A DNA stretch of 64,000 nt from an uncultured Clostridia bacterium (GCA_948805675.1 CAQIBN010000005.1:52493-116492); one strand, 5' to 3'. Shown: positions 18,520-27,514, counted from the first letter of the stretch. Notes: a model not told the origin generated them from the sequence alone. Numbers and translations are program-made.

Positions 18520-19379
18520 TTAAACTTTATTTTTTACATTATTTATAACTGATAAACCTGCCTTTGTTCCTTCATAAATTGCTTTTGAAATCTGAAGTAA
18601 TCCTCCTGTACAATCACCACATGCATATAATCCTTTTACTGATGTTTGCATCTGTTCATCTACTTTTATATTATTATTTTGAATTATTGCACCTATTTTT
18701 TTAGCTAAATCTGTACTAGTAGCAGTTCCGACTGCAATAAATATTCCACTTACAGTTAATGTTGTATCATCAAAAAAATCAATTTCCTCTACTTTATTAT
18801 TACCTCTAATTTCTTTTATATTTTTTTCATTTATATCTATATTTATATCTCTATTTTCTATTTTCTTATCTCCATTAGTTAATAATACTACTGATTTTGC
18901 TACTGGCATTAATTGTTTTGCTTCATGAATTGCATAATTTCCGCTTCCCAATACAGCAACATCTTTATTTTTATAAAAAAATGCATCACATATAGCACAA
19001 TAACTAACACCTTTTCCTTCAAATTCTTTTATCCCTTTAATTTTAGGAGTAAATCTTTCTTTTCCTGTTGCAAGTATTACATTTTTAGCTTCATATTCTG
19101 AATTAACAGTTTCAACTATAAAACTTTTATCCTTATAAATTCCGAATAACTTCATCTTGAACTATTTCTATTCCCAATTCTTTAACTTGTTTTATTCCAA
19201 CATCATGTAATTCTTTACCACTTATTTTATCTATACCATAATAATTTTCTATTTTTTCTGCCTTTTTTAAAGCTCCATACCCTTTAGATATAATTAGTAC
19301 ATTTAAATTTGCTCTTTTCATATAAATTGCTGAAGTAATTCCGAGCAGGTCCACTTCCTATAACTATTACATCATACAT
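18520..19379 (-). CDS. trxB: thioredoxin reductase, needs two +1 shifts at CGG
   Basis: FAD/NADPH pyridine-nucleotide disulfide oxidoreductase that reduces TrxA. The true start is ATG 19379 (MYDVIVIGSGPA, GGAGG upstream). After 12 codons comes GCT CGG A (19343-19341); skipping the C gives GSGPAGITSAIYM, the invariant GxGPAG FAD-binding loop. A second site, ATT CGG A (19144-19142), reaches a stop two codons after CGG unless skipped. The result is 285 residues with NVILATG, the active-site CAIC, VAVLGSGNYAIHEA for NADPH, and a C-terminal GLYACGDCTG FAD motif. Without the shifts no piece contains both FAD motifs. Confidence 0.9.
19141..19144 (-). other. CGG +1 frame-change site 2 in trxB
   Basis: In-frame ATT CGG A (19144-19142). 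The zero frame ends AAT TTA TAA; the shift continues GIYKDKSFIVETVN. Confidence 0.83.
19340..19343 (-). other. CGG +1 frame-change site 1 in trxB
   Basis: In-frame GCT CGG A (19343-19341). Gly from GGA is the last, invariant Gly of GxGPAG; Arg here would destroy the FAD loop. Confidence 0.88.
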
Positions 19380-19496
19380 AAAATGCCTCCAAATATAATA
19401 AATTTAGTTAAAATTAATATAAAATATCTTTACTTCTCTAAAAAACATCATCTATCATTTTTTACTTTCTTTAGTATTTTTACTTCTAAATGATTT

Positions 19497-20380
19497 TTAT
19501 AAAATATCATAAAGGCTTTTAAACTTGTAATTGTTATTTCTTAAATAATTAATTACTTCTGGTAATGTTTCATAAGTTAAAATTTTATCACCTGCATCAT
19601 GCATTAATATAACTACACTATTTTTGCTTCCTACTGTTTCTGTAATATTTTTCATTATATCTTCTTTAGTATTGCTACCAGCCGAATCATTACTAAGAGC
19701 ATTCCAGTCTAAAAACGCAATATTATTTTGTTTTAATATTTCTTTTGTATCATGTTTAATTTGATGGTATTTTCCGCCTATTGAACCGTCCGAGGAAACC
19801 TAAATACTCTAGAATTATATTCTTCGTTTTTTAGTGCTGTTTTTATACATTGCTCTGTTTTATTATATTCATCTAATACAGATTGAATGCTAGTATAAAT
19901 ATTGCTATATTTATGTGAATATCCATGATTTGCTATATAATGACCTTCTTCAAAAATTCTTTTTAATATTTCTGGATTCTGTTCTACTCTATTACCCAAT
20001 ACAAAAAAAGTCGCTTTTATGTCTTCTTGTTTTAATAAATCTAATATTAATGGAGTTACTGTTTTAGATGGTCCATCATCAAAAGTTAAAAAAACTCTTT
20101 TTTCTTCACTTGTTGAATAAATATTATTTATTTTATCTATTTGTTCTTGAGTTAAAGCAAGTTTATTTCTACTTCTCATTTCTATATTTTTTTGTTTTAT
20201 TATTACATCATTTATATCTATTTCAGTTATCTTTGCAACTTGTATATCTTTATTATTTGCAATATTTAGTTTATTAATTCCAATTATGAAAAATACACCT
20301 AAGAAAAGACAAATTGTTGTTAGTATTATTAATAATTTCTTTTTATTATTTTTTTGTTTTGTAACAATTAAATCATACAT
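19497..20380 (-). CDS. polysaccharide deacetylase (NodB/CE4), needs two adjacent +1 shifts at CGG
   Basis: Membrane-anchored CE4 deacetylase acting on peptidoglycan or another N-acetylated glycan. N-terminal membrane helix (residues 14-34), then the NodB domain: TFDDGPSKTVTPLIL (catalytic Asp and metal Asp) and HGYSHKYSNI (metal His pair). In ...FRFP CGG ACGG T the zero frame stops after CGG ACG GTT CAA. Skipping the C at 19792 and again at 19788, where CGG is in-frame once more, restores RFPGGSIGGKYH, the CE4 motif, then LDWNALSNDSAGS and a terminal LMHDAG. Total 293 residues, ending at TAA 19499-19497. AAGGAG upstream of ATG 20380. Confidence 0.87.
19785..19792 (-). other. double CGG +1 frame-change site in the deacetylase gene
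   Basis: CCT CGG A, then (after one shift) GGA CGG T: two skipped Cs four bases apart (19792 and 19788) yield Pro-Gly-Gly-Ser. Both are needed to regain the downstream frame. Confidence 0.88.
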
Positions 20381-20541
20381 AAAAATATCTCCTTACTTTT
20401 CTTGTCTAATTATATAACATTATGTTGGAATTTAATAGTGTTTATTTTATATTTTTTACAAAAATAAACATCATATTTCTATTTAAGAGTCCAATTTTTA
20501 CTTGTATTGATTTCAATCCTTTTTTAATTACTTTCTTAATT

Positions 20542-20907
20542 TCAATTGTTATATTCATTTTTTGCTTGTATATTATATTTACAAACAACTGTATATGTAA
20601 TAAGTTTTAAAGATGGTTTTACATTATCTTCGAGATTGAAATATTTAGCTACTATGTTCATTTCTGTATTATTATACATTGTATTTATTATTCCTTCTAT
20701 ACACCATTTTACATTTAAATATGATTTTTCATGATATTTATTCGCTATCTTAGGAAATACATTCTTATTTAAATTATCTATAGCATCAATATCAATAATA
20801 CATATATAAATTACTTCATTTAGGTACTTAAAACCTTTTGTATATTTTTTAAATTTAAATTTTGATAATTCATTAAAAATAAATTTTCTTATTTTTTCTT
20901 CATTCAT
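20542..20907 (-). CDS. stand-alone Spo0A C-terminal (DNA-binding) domain protein
   Basis: 121 residues matching the Spo0A effector domain without a receiver: KGFKYLNEVIYICI (compare KGYQYLREAI in Spo0A), VFPKIANKYHEKS, VKWCIEGIINTMY, and a C-terminal LKLITYTVVCKY. It could bind 0A-box-like DNA without phosphorylation control. The ATG at 20907 has AAGGAG and follows the GH25 gene stop by four bases, so it is in an operon with the lysozyme and probably belongs to the phage-like island. Confidence 0.72.
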   Translation of the reverse strand: MNEEKIRKFIFNELSKFKFKKYTKGFKYLNEVIYICIIDIDAIDNLNKNVFPKIANKYHEKSYLNVKWCIEGIINTMYNNTEMNIVAKYFNLEDNVKPSLKLITYTVVCKYNIQAKNEYNN

Positions 20908-20911
20908 TACA

Positions 20912-21697
20912 TTACTCCTTAATAGTTAATTTTTGACCAACTTTAATTAAATTTGGATTATTCCCTATAATTTCTTTATTTAAATTATATATTTGTTTCC
21001 AATTTTCATTAAACATCTCAGCAATTGTTGTAAGATTATCACCTTCTTTTACAGTATACGTTATCTTATATGAATCTAAATGGTTTAATCCAGCATTTTT
21101 TATTATTGTTTGATAATCTCTTAAAGAATAATTCAAATCTACATAGCCATCTATTCCAGAGATTAATCCTTTAGATGAATATTGCCACATTCCATATTGT
21201 TTATTATAAGTACATTGTTTGTCCCATTGTGCTACCCATTTGTCAAACTTGTCCAATCTACTATTATTAATTTTATTATTTAGCCAATCTAAATTAGCAT
21301 AAATTCCTACATAATAACCTTCTCTTTCTATTGTATTACAGAAACTTTCACATATATCTATACATGTTATATATTTAACGTTATTTTTTCTTTTGTAATT
21401 ATCTGTGTCTTCCATATCAATAAATACTGGATATTCTATTTTTAAATCTTTTATTATTTCTAAAACTAACTTTGCTTCTTCTACTGCATGACTTTTATTA
21501 CATGCATATGAATATAAGTATACACCTATAGGAATACCCATACTATTTGCTTTTTCATAATTTTCATAAAATCTTTCATCAATTTGATTTCTTTCTCTTC
21601 CATATCCTAATCTTAATATCATAAAATCAATTTCTTTTTTTACTTTTGATATATCTATCTCTCCATTATGAGAAGATATGTCAATTCCTCTTTTCAT
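20912..21697 (-). CDS. GH25 lysozyme with C-terminal LysM
   Basis: 261 residues. N-terminal GH25 muramidase barrel starting MKRGIDISSHNGEIDISKVK with active-site acids in PVFIDMEDTDNY and the cell-wall-type WQYSSKG. C-terminal LysM from about residue 215 (TYTVKEGDNLTTIAEMFN ... IKVGQKLTI). No signal peptide, as in phage endolysins that rely on a holin; a holin gene lies at 25897. AAGGTGG upstream. It is followed four bases later by the Spo0A-domain gene. Confidence 0.88.
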   Translation of the reverse strand: MKRGIDISSHNGEIDISKVKKEIDFMILRLGYGRERNQIDERFYENYEKANSMGIPIGVYLYSYACNKSHAVEEAKLVLEIIKDLKIEYPVFIDMEDTDNYKRKNNVKYITCIDICESFCNTIEREGYYVGIYANLDWLNNKINNSRLDKFDKWVAQWDKQCTYNKQYGMWQYSSKGLISGIDGYVDLNYSLRDYQTIIKNAGLNHLDSYKITYTVKEGDNLTTIAEMFNENWKQIYNLNKEIIGNNPNLIKVGQKLTIKE

Positions 21698-21727
21698 TCC
21701 AACACCACCTTATAAATATTTTTATAA

Positions 21728-21757
21728 AAACAAGCAAGAGTTTCCTCTTACTTGTTT
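21728..21757. terminator. hairpin terminator
   Basis: AAACAAGCAAGAG pairs with CTCTTACTTGTTT (21745-21757), between the small sigma-factor gene and the GH25 gene. Confidence 0.7.
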
Positions 21758-21775
21758 CCTCACTTATAGCACTAT

Positions 21776-22246
21776 TTACGAAGTATAATTTAAAAATTTT
21801 CTCAAATTTTTTAAAGCTATTTTCAGACTATATTGTATAGCTCTAATTGAGGTACCCTCTTTATTAGCGATTTCTTTTTGGGTTAATTCTTCAAAAAAGT
21901 ACATTTTAATTCTTCTCCTTTGTATTTCTGGCAATTTTAAAATTGCTTTATGTATTTTTTCTTTTTCTAAATTTGAAATAACAATTTCTTCAACAGTAAT
22001 CTCTTTGTTTATAGCTCTTTTGTTTAATGTAGTTTCTGTAATTTGAGAATGTTCTATATGCCTATCATATTTGTTCATCTGTGATTTATCTTCTAATTCA
22101 AATTTATCAAATGCATAATATATTTCTTCTGTAACTTCTATAGAAAACCTTATGTTTTGAATATCTTTAAAAATGATTATATATTTACCTTTATTTTCAC
22201 AAGATAATATTTTATATTGATTATATTTATCTCTTTTCCTTTTCAT
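21776..22246 (-). CDS. small sigma-70-like factor (region 4)
   Basis: 156 residues. The C-terminal half is a sigma region 4 helix-turn-helix: LPEIQRRRIKMYFFEELTQK then EIANKEGTSIRAIQYSLKIA. No region 2 is visible; the N-terminal half carries IEVTEEIYYAFDKFE, as in small sigma-like factors of mobile elements. Likely a phage-island transcription regulator. Its GGAGGAAG ribosome binding site overlaps a 38-bp perfect palindrome (22255-22292). Confidence 0.7.
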   Translation of the reverse strand: MKRKRDKYNQYKILSCENKGKYIIIFKDIQNIRFSIEVTEEIYYAFDKFELEDKSQMNKYDRHIEHSQITETTLNKRAINKEITVEEIVISNLEKEKIHKAILKLPEIQRRRIKMYFFEELTQKEIANKEGTSIRAIQYSLKIALKNLRKFLNYTS

Positions 22247-22254
22247 TTTTCTTC

Positions 22255-22292
22255 CTCCATTGAATTTATTAAATTTAATAAATTCAATGGAG
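22255..22292. promoter_or_regulatory. 38-bp perfect palindrome over the sigma-factor ribosome binding site
   Basis: CTCCATTGAATTTATTAAA followed by its exact reverse complement. In the minus-strand mRNA the right arm contains the GGAGG Shine-Dalgarno of the sigma-like gene, so a hairpin would hide it. As DNA it could be an operator. Confidence 0.75.
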
Positions 22293-22332
22293 GAGCTCGA
22301 ATTTTATATATATTTATTTGTGCTAAAATAAA

Positions 22333-22374
22333 AAAATAGATAAATGCATTTAATACAATACATTTATCTATTTT
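22333..22374. terminator. hairpin terminator
   Basis: AAAATAGATAAATG pairs with CATTTATCTATTTT (22361-22374). It lies in the 460-base gap 22247-22707, which otherwise holds a 0A-like box and no gene I can support. Confidence 0.6.
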
Positions 22375-22621
22375 CTTTAATGACATTATTAAATTTTTCA
22401 ATAAAAATCACTCCATGTACATGGAAGTACATAGTTATAAATATGATTTGTACTCCAGTTAGGTTTAATTTACTTTTTAACAAACTATAAATATTAGCTA
22501 ATGTTCATATATTTCTCTATCCTTTGTACAAACTAATTCTTTTATATTATTACTTTTTTTTACAATAATTTAACATATCATTACTATTATATTGCCTTTT
22601 ATATGCAAATTCCCAAGAAAA

Positions 22622-22629
22622 TTGTCGAA
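22622..22629 (+). promoter_or_regulatory. candidate 0A box
   Basis: TTGTCGAA, matching the Spo0A recognition sequence. The surrounding CCCA-GAA-ATTGTCGAAA resembles the copy at 30509-30516. Confidence 0.4.
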
Positions 22630-22632
22630 AAT

Positions 22633-22669
22633 AAAAAGTATAAAACTTCTTTTCAGGTTTTATACTTTT
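22633..22669. terminator. hairpin terminator
   Basis: AAAAAGTATAAAAC pairs with GTTTTATACTTTT, T-rich flanks, downstream of the membrane protein gene at 22708. Confidence 0.7.
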
Positions 22670-22707
22670 AACATATATATAAGTCATATGAAAATACTAT
22701 AATGTTA

Positions 22708-23133
22708 TCATAGACTCTTTTTATTTTTAAATTTATTTAGTAATACATTTAATGGAATTAGAAAAGAAATAATAATGATGGATAACTTTGAAAAATTATA
22801 TATTTTTTCTTGATAGTATCCAACCTTTTTTCCTTCCTTTTCAATATATTTTATTATTTCTTCACTATCATCAATTATTGTATTTTGTTCATAATATAAA
22901 GAAATTGTTATATCGCCTAATCCTTGCTTTGTTTTTACTTTTGTTAAATTTTTGTCTTCATATACTTCGATATTTGCTTTTTTTAATAAAATTACAACTT
23001 CTTTTCTATTATTTGTATTAACATCTAGGATTTGTTCACTAAAATTATTTAACAACCACCAAGATAATACTATAAATAATAAAATGTTAATAATTAGTAA
23101 TGATATTAAACAAAAATTAATTTTATTCTTTAT
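22708..23133 (-). CDS. hypothetical two-helix membrane protein with a possible AUA start
   Basis: The conventional reading from a TTG at 23055 gives 115 residues, but the frame is open upstream and encodes an obvious signal anchor (FCLISLLIINILLFIVLSWW) just before it. The only start signal upstream is GGGAGG followed eight bases later by ATA at 23133; there is no ATG, GTG or TTG in that stretch before the TGA at 23154. With the ATA start the protein has 141 residues: N-terminal membrane segment, an outside domain (EVVILLKKANIEVYEDKNLT), and a C-terminal membrane segment. No family recognised. Confidence 0.5.
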   Translation of the reverse strand: MKNKINFCLISLLIINILLFIVLSWWLLNNFSEQILDVNTNNRKEVVILLKKANIEVYEDKNLTKVKTKQGLGDITISLYYEQNTIIDDSEEIIKYIEKEGKKVGYYQEKIYNFSKLSIIIISFLIPLNVLLNKFKNKKSL

Positions 23134-23165
23134 TTTATATCCCTCCCATAATCAATTATAAAATT

Positions 23166-23208
23166 AAATATTTAAAATATGTAATATTATAACATATTTT
23201 AAATATTT
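23166..23208. repeat. 17-bp AT inverted repeat
   Basis: AAATATTTAAAATATGT and its reverse complement (23192-23208) upstream of the hypothetical membrane protein; no T-run, so possibly regulatory. Confidence 0.4.
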
Positions 23209-23266
23209 GTATAGTATACTTATTTTATTTTTTTAATTAATATAGAAGATTAGCTATTTCAAAACG

Positions 23267-23296
23267 GAGAATATGAAAATTTAAATTCATATTCTC
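23267..23296. terminator. hairpin terminator
   Basis: GAGAATATGAA pairs with TTCATATTCTC (23286-23296), downstream of the large peptidoglycan-binding protein. Confidence 0.65.
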
Positions 23297-23365
23297 TATT
23301 CTAAATAAAGTAAGTATTTCGAGAGTTATTTTCAGATAATATAAAATATAAGTGCTATTTTTAAT

Positions 23366-25675
23366 TTATGAAACTTCATTATTTATCATTGAATTTACTT
23401 TTGTAGCAAAGCCTTGTGCTAGGCACTCTCCCCATGCTACTTCATTAAAGCTTCCAAACATTGAACCAAAGATTTGAGCAAATCCATATGGGTTATTTGA
23501 ATATATTCTTGCTAAGTTTAGCAAGGTATCATATTTGGTATTTCCTTCATATCCACTTTTATTTAAAGCTTCATAAAATAAATTAGCTCTCCTCAAGTAC
23601 TTTTCACCAAAATAATAATCATCAAAAATATCCAATAAAGATTCATTAAATAACCTTTTACCAATTACTGCTCCATCCATATCTTGATATAAATCTATTA
23701 AGCAAAAACCAGTTATTTCTGCTGAACTAAAACCATATTGTAGTGCATCGAGATCTGTACAACCTATTAGAATACTGATGTCTTCATAGTCAAGTCCTAC
23801 TGAGTTATTATCGTATTTTGTTTGCAACACTGCACCTATTTGAGCCAAATCACCTGCCCATCCTCCATATTCTCTTACTTCTTCTATATTTCCCAATAGA
23901 CTTATGTATGCTTCTGCAACTACTGCTAAGTGTTTTAAATTGAATGTTACATCTCCGCAATCTACTACAAATGATTCAGGAGTATATTCTGGAAATCTTT
24001 GCTCAATTTCTTGTATAAATTGTGTATCAGGCGATCCACATACTTGATCCCAGCCAAGTCCTCTATAATTACTTCCTCTAAGATAATCTAATACTGATGA
24101 ATTTGCATTTCGAATAGAACTTTTTTGCTCTAACGCATATTCATATATCTTCTTTAATTTGTTATATGTTTCTTTATTTTTATTTATTACATTAACAGAC
24201 TCATATCTTTCTGAACATACCACTTTATCTATTTCTAAACTACCATATGTAGAATCTGTTAATACTATATTATTAATTTGATCATAATTCCAATTGCTTG
24301 GTAGTACATATCCTAAATTTCCGCTAAATCCACTTGACATATCACTCACAAAGCTACTAATTGCATATCCTCTATTAGATACTCTAGCACATACATTTCT
24401 TGCACCATATATACCTATTCTATAATTAAGAGTGTTAATATTTGATTGAAATACTTCTTTAATTCCATAAAAATAAGGAATTATATAATCTGTAACTTCA
24501 TAATCTAAAGCATCATAGTCTACTGCAAAATATATTATAGTATTTTTAGGAATACCTTTAGCCTTTGCAGCTGCAATAGCACTACGAGCATTCTCTCTTC
24601 CTTTTGCAGAATTAAAATCACTTGAGCTTCTTCCATTTTCCTGAAATATAGGGAACATTTTTAGTCCTTCTGATAGAATTAATTCTAATTCATTATCTCT
24701 TAATTCTTTAAAATCCCCTCCTGTTAAATATCTTCCCACTGTTGTATATCCATTATTCTTTAATATTTGTGCTCTATCATGTGTAATTTCAAATCTAGTA
24801 TCACATACATAAGTACTTCTATTTTTATCACCATAGCTAACAGCTAGAGAAGCCCAAGTTTGTTTCCCACATATTCCATCAGCGTCTAATGCACAAAAAG
24901 ATTGAAAAGATTTAACAGCATTTTTTACACCATTTCCATATCCTCCATCAAATCCATTTGGATTGAATCCATTACAATATAATAGATATTGCAAAATGTA
25001 AATCATATTTCTATTAGAACTTCCTACAGTAAGTAATGGACAGCTATTATATGTATCATCTCCCCAAAGACCATCTACAGCTAAGTTATTCTCAATTTGT
25101 ATAGCTGATATAAGAGCAATATTAGTTTGTCTATCATAAAAACCATTTGTTGGAACATATCTTGCAAGATCTGAACCATATTTTTGATTAAGGCTTTGTT
25201 GAATTGTTCTTATATTTTCATCTCCATTATTAACTAATGTAAATGCATCAGTAGTTAAGACTGCTCTCATTAATTTACCAGTAACGATACCATCTTGGTT
25301 TGATAGACCTATCTGTTGTTGTAATTGCTTTACTGCTTCTTCTGTAGAATTTCCCAACACTCCTGAAAATTCTCCAGGATGTATTCCTCTACAAAAGAAA
25401 CCTCCTTGTAGTATATAAATAATATTAGTATTTTCATTGTTATTTCCTGTCTGAATAGACAGTCCATTTGTAAATCTATTATTAAATAAGTTTACTGTTC
25501 CATTTCCTAATATACCATCAGGAGTTGTATTTAATTCGATTTGTAGTCCTCTTATCAAACCAGCAACAGTGCCGTTTCCTGTATAACCGTCTTCAATGAC
25601 ATTTTCCCAACCTGCTACACTGCCATAAGTAGTATTTAGCCATTCTTGTACTCTCATTACCATTTGATCTACCAT
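23366..25675 (-). CDS. large peptidoglycan-binding protein with DUF1906 glycoside-hydrolase-like domain
   Basis: About 769 residues from ATG 25675 (MVDQMVMRVQEWLN; GAAGG upstream). Residues 1-285 hold repeated peptidoglycan_binding_1-type units (DGYTGNGTVAGLIRGLQ; GVLGNSTEEAVKQLQQQIG; NGVKNAVKSFQSFCALDADG). Residues about 290-490 form a DUF1906 domain (TVGRYLTGGDFKEL ... IIYFAVDYDALDYEV), a TIM-barrel lysin-like fold. The last 260 residues are unrecognised. No signal peptide. With the holin and GH25 genes it suggests a phage-like or secretion/lysis island. Several out-of-frame CGGs (GGC, AGC GGA) are read normally. Confidence 0.75.
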   Translation of the reverse strand: MVDQMVMRVQEWLNTTYGSVAGWENVIEDGYTGNGTVAGLIRGLQIELNTTPDGILGNGTVNLFNNRFTNGLSIQTGNNNENTNIIYILQGGFFCRGIHPGEFSGVLGNSTEEAVKQLQQQIGLSNQDGIVTGKLMRAVLTTDAFTLVNNGDENIRTIQQSLNQKYGSDLARYVPTNGFYDRQTNIALISAIQIENNLAVDGLWGDDTYNSCPLLTVGSSNRNMIYILQYLLYCNGFNPNGFDGGYGNGVKNAVKSFQSFCALDADGICGKQTWASLAVSYGDKNRSTYVCDTRFEITHDRAQILKNNGYTTVGRYLTGGDFKELRDNELELILSEGLKMFPIFQENGRSSSDFNSAKGRENARSAIAAAKAKGIPKNTIIYFAVDYDALDYEVTDYIIPYFYGIKEVFQSNINTLNYRIGIYGARNVCARVSNRGYAISSFVSDMSSGFSGNLGYVLPSNWNYDQINNIVLTDSTYGSLEIDKVVCSERYESVNVINKNKETYNKLKKIYEYALEQKSSIRNANSSVLDYLRGSNYRGLGWDQVCGSPDTQFIQEIEQRFPEYTPESFVVDCGDVTFNLKHLAVVAEAYISLLGNIEEVREYGGWAGDLAQIGAVLQTKYDNNSVGLDYEDISILIGCTDLDALQYGFSSAEITGFCLIDLYQDMDGAVIGKRLFNESLLDIFDDYYFGEKYLRRANLFYEALNKSGYEGNTKYDTLLNLARIYSNNPYGFAQIFGSMFGSFNEVAWGECLAQGFATKVNSMINNEVS

Positions 25676-25865
25676 AAAATTACCTTCTTTCATTTTTTAT
25701 TAATTCATTATATTGCTGATCAGTCTTATAATAAATTTGTATTTATATTATATTAATTTTATAATTATATAATATAAAGTAGACTAATATAGATGATAGT
25801 GGTTTTTAGTTGAGAAAGGTATAAAAATAAAGTTGTATATAATATCGACTTTTTATAAGGACATA

Positions 25866-25902
25866 AAATAAGTAATAATTTTTAACTAATTATTACTTAT
25901 TT
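25866..25902. terminator. hairpin terminator overlapping the holin stop
   Basis: AAATAAGTAATAATT pairs with AATTATTACTTATTT (25888-25902); the last bases overlap the 3' end of the holin gene. Confidence 0.7.
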
Positions 25903-26388
25903 CAAATTACTATCATTTTTATTATTATTAAATTTATCTATTGCATTTTTTATTATATTCTCATATGTTTCTAAGCCTTTTTTTAAAAACATAGGAACTT
26001 TTATACCTATTTCAATAAAATTTTCTATAATACTTCTAGCTTCGTTAATTATTAAACAAGCGAGAGTAAACCAGCCAAAAAGCATAATAAATTCTATATT
26101 TATATTTAATTTATTTCCTAATTGCACTAATAAATATGTTACTAAAAATGATATTCCTATTAAAATCCAATAACAGATTTTTTTTACTATTCCAATCAAC
26201 CCTTTGCTTGAATTCTCTTCTTTTTTCATATTTGATTTTATTGTTCCAGATATATAATCGAAAATATTTAAGACTAGAAAACCTGCAAATAACGTCCATT
26301 CAACTCCTAATATAGATGTAAATGTTGTACATATAATACTAATGCTATTAGCTACTTTATTAAATACTTTTAAAAATTCTTCTTCCAT
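25897..26388 (-). CDS. phage-type holin (phage_holin_4_1 / toxin-secretion family)
   Basis: About 163 residues from ATG 26388 (MEEEFLKVFNKV; GAGGGAG upstream). Three to four membrane helices with the family segment LFAGFLVLNIFDYISGTIKS and a later GWFTLACLIINEARSIIENF, then a charged C-terminal tail. Such holins release endolysins or toxins. The partner GH25 lysozyme and DUF1906 protein lie in the same island. Confidence 0.85.
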   Translation of the reverse strand: MEEEFLKVFNKVANSISIICTTFTSILGVEWTLFAGFLVLNIFDYISGTIKSNMKKEENSSKGLIGIVKKICYWILIGISFLVTYLLVQLGNKLNINIEFIMLFGWFTLACLIINEARSIIENFIEIGIKVPMFLKKGLETYENIIKNAIDKFNNNKNDSNLK

Positions 26389-26561
26389 AAAAAACTCCCT
26401 CAACTTTTATTTTGTATAGTATAACATTGAGAATCTTTTATATCTCTTTTTGTTGTTTTTGGTGGACTTAAATTTATTCTATTTATTTTCAATAATTATT
26501 TATATGAAATATTTAACTTCTACTTATTGTGTTTATTAGTCACAAAATTTTTCATCATTAT

Positions 26562-27284
26562 TTATTCTTTTATTAATTTAGTAAGAATTGTATATATAAC
26601 AGTTTTTGTTGATGGTTTGGTGTCAGTATAAAAGTTAAAATATTTATTTAATATATATTGATTACATTCACAATACATATACTCTGTTGCATTATTTATA
26701 TTACATTTTATATTATGACTAGTTTTTCTATATCTTTCTGCTAAAATAGGATATACATATTTTTTTAGATTAACTATTTCATAATTATAATCCTTAATAA
26801 GAATATAAATCACTTCTATAAGATATTGAGTTCCTTTATGTGATAGATTATAATTTAAATATTCTAACTCTTTGGTGATTTTATTTCTTATTCATTTATT
26901 TGTTTTTCTTTCTTCTTTATATATAATTAGTTCTTCTACCTTTTCAGCTATTTTTTCCATATCATATAACTTATTAATATATGTAAATATTTTCTTACTA
27001 TTTCTTAATCGTGAAACTAGTTCATTATCTCCAGAAATCACTATAATAGACTCTTTATATTTTTCTTCTGGTAATGCATTTAATAGATACATTCCATTAT
27101 ATATTGGCATTTGTAAATCTAATACAATTACATCTATATCATTTATTGTATTTATAATATTTAAAGCCTCTTTTCCATTAATACATATATTGCAGACTCT
27201 TACTGTATTATTTTTTGTATTAATAATATTCATTAAATTTTTTGCATAATATATATCATCATCAACAATTAGAACATTAACCAT
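26562..27284 (-). CDS. Spo0A-like response regulator interrupted by an in-frame UGA
   Basis: Receiver domain from ATG 27284 (AGGAGG): VLIVDDDIYYAKNLM, phospho-acceptor in VIVLDLQMPIYNG, and VISGD. The receiver frame ends at TGA 26894-26892. The same frame then continues without another stop as IRNKITKELEYLNYNLSHKG and a full Spo0A DNA-binding domain (YLIEVIYILIKDY, VYPILAERYRKTS) to 26562. With readthrough the protein would be 240 residues, the right length and order for Spo0A. No good start or ribosome binding site precedes the second half. Either UGA is read through, or this is an early pseudogene. It is not a CGG-type shift. A 0A-like box lies about 70 bases upstream. Confidence 0.65.
26892..26894 (-). 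other. in-frame UGA between Spo0A receiver and DNA-binding domains
   Basis: Context AAA TGA ATA; both flanking ORFs are in the same frame, 110 codons apart by their stops. Confidence 0.7.
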
Positions 27285-27514
27285 TATTCCTCCTAGTATA
27301 ATTATTTTATTGAATTTTAGTATGTCAATAAATATAACATATTTTCATTGCAGATTTTGTCGATATTGGTGTTTTTATAATACAAATAAAATGTAATTTT
27401 TATCTTTTTTTATCTTTTTAACAAATTTAGATACTATAAGTTATAATATTTTTGCTAATATACATTTTTAGCGAAAGGGCAAAGGATTTTCTACAACAAA
27501 AGGGAGTAAATATC

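Noticed and set aside
23166..23208. CRISPR-like or tandem repeat structure
   Set aside because: It is a single AT-rich inverted repeat; no regularly spaced direct repeats were seen anywhere in the window.
26892..26894. UGA reassigned to Trp in this genome
   Set aside because: Many genes here end normally at TGA and use TGG for Trp; a single in-frame UGA does not support reassignment.
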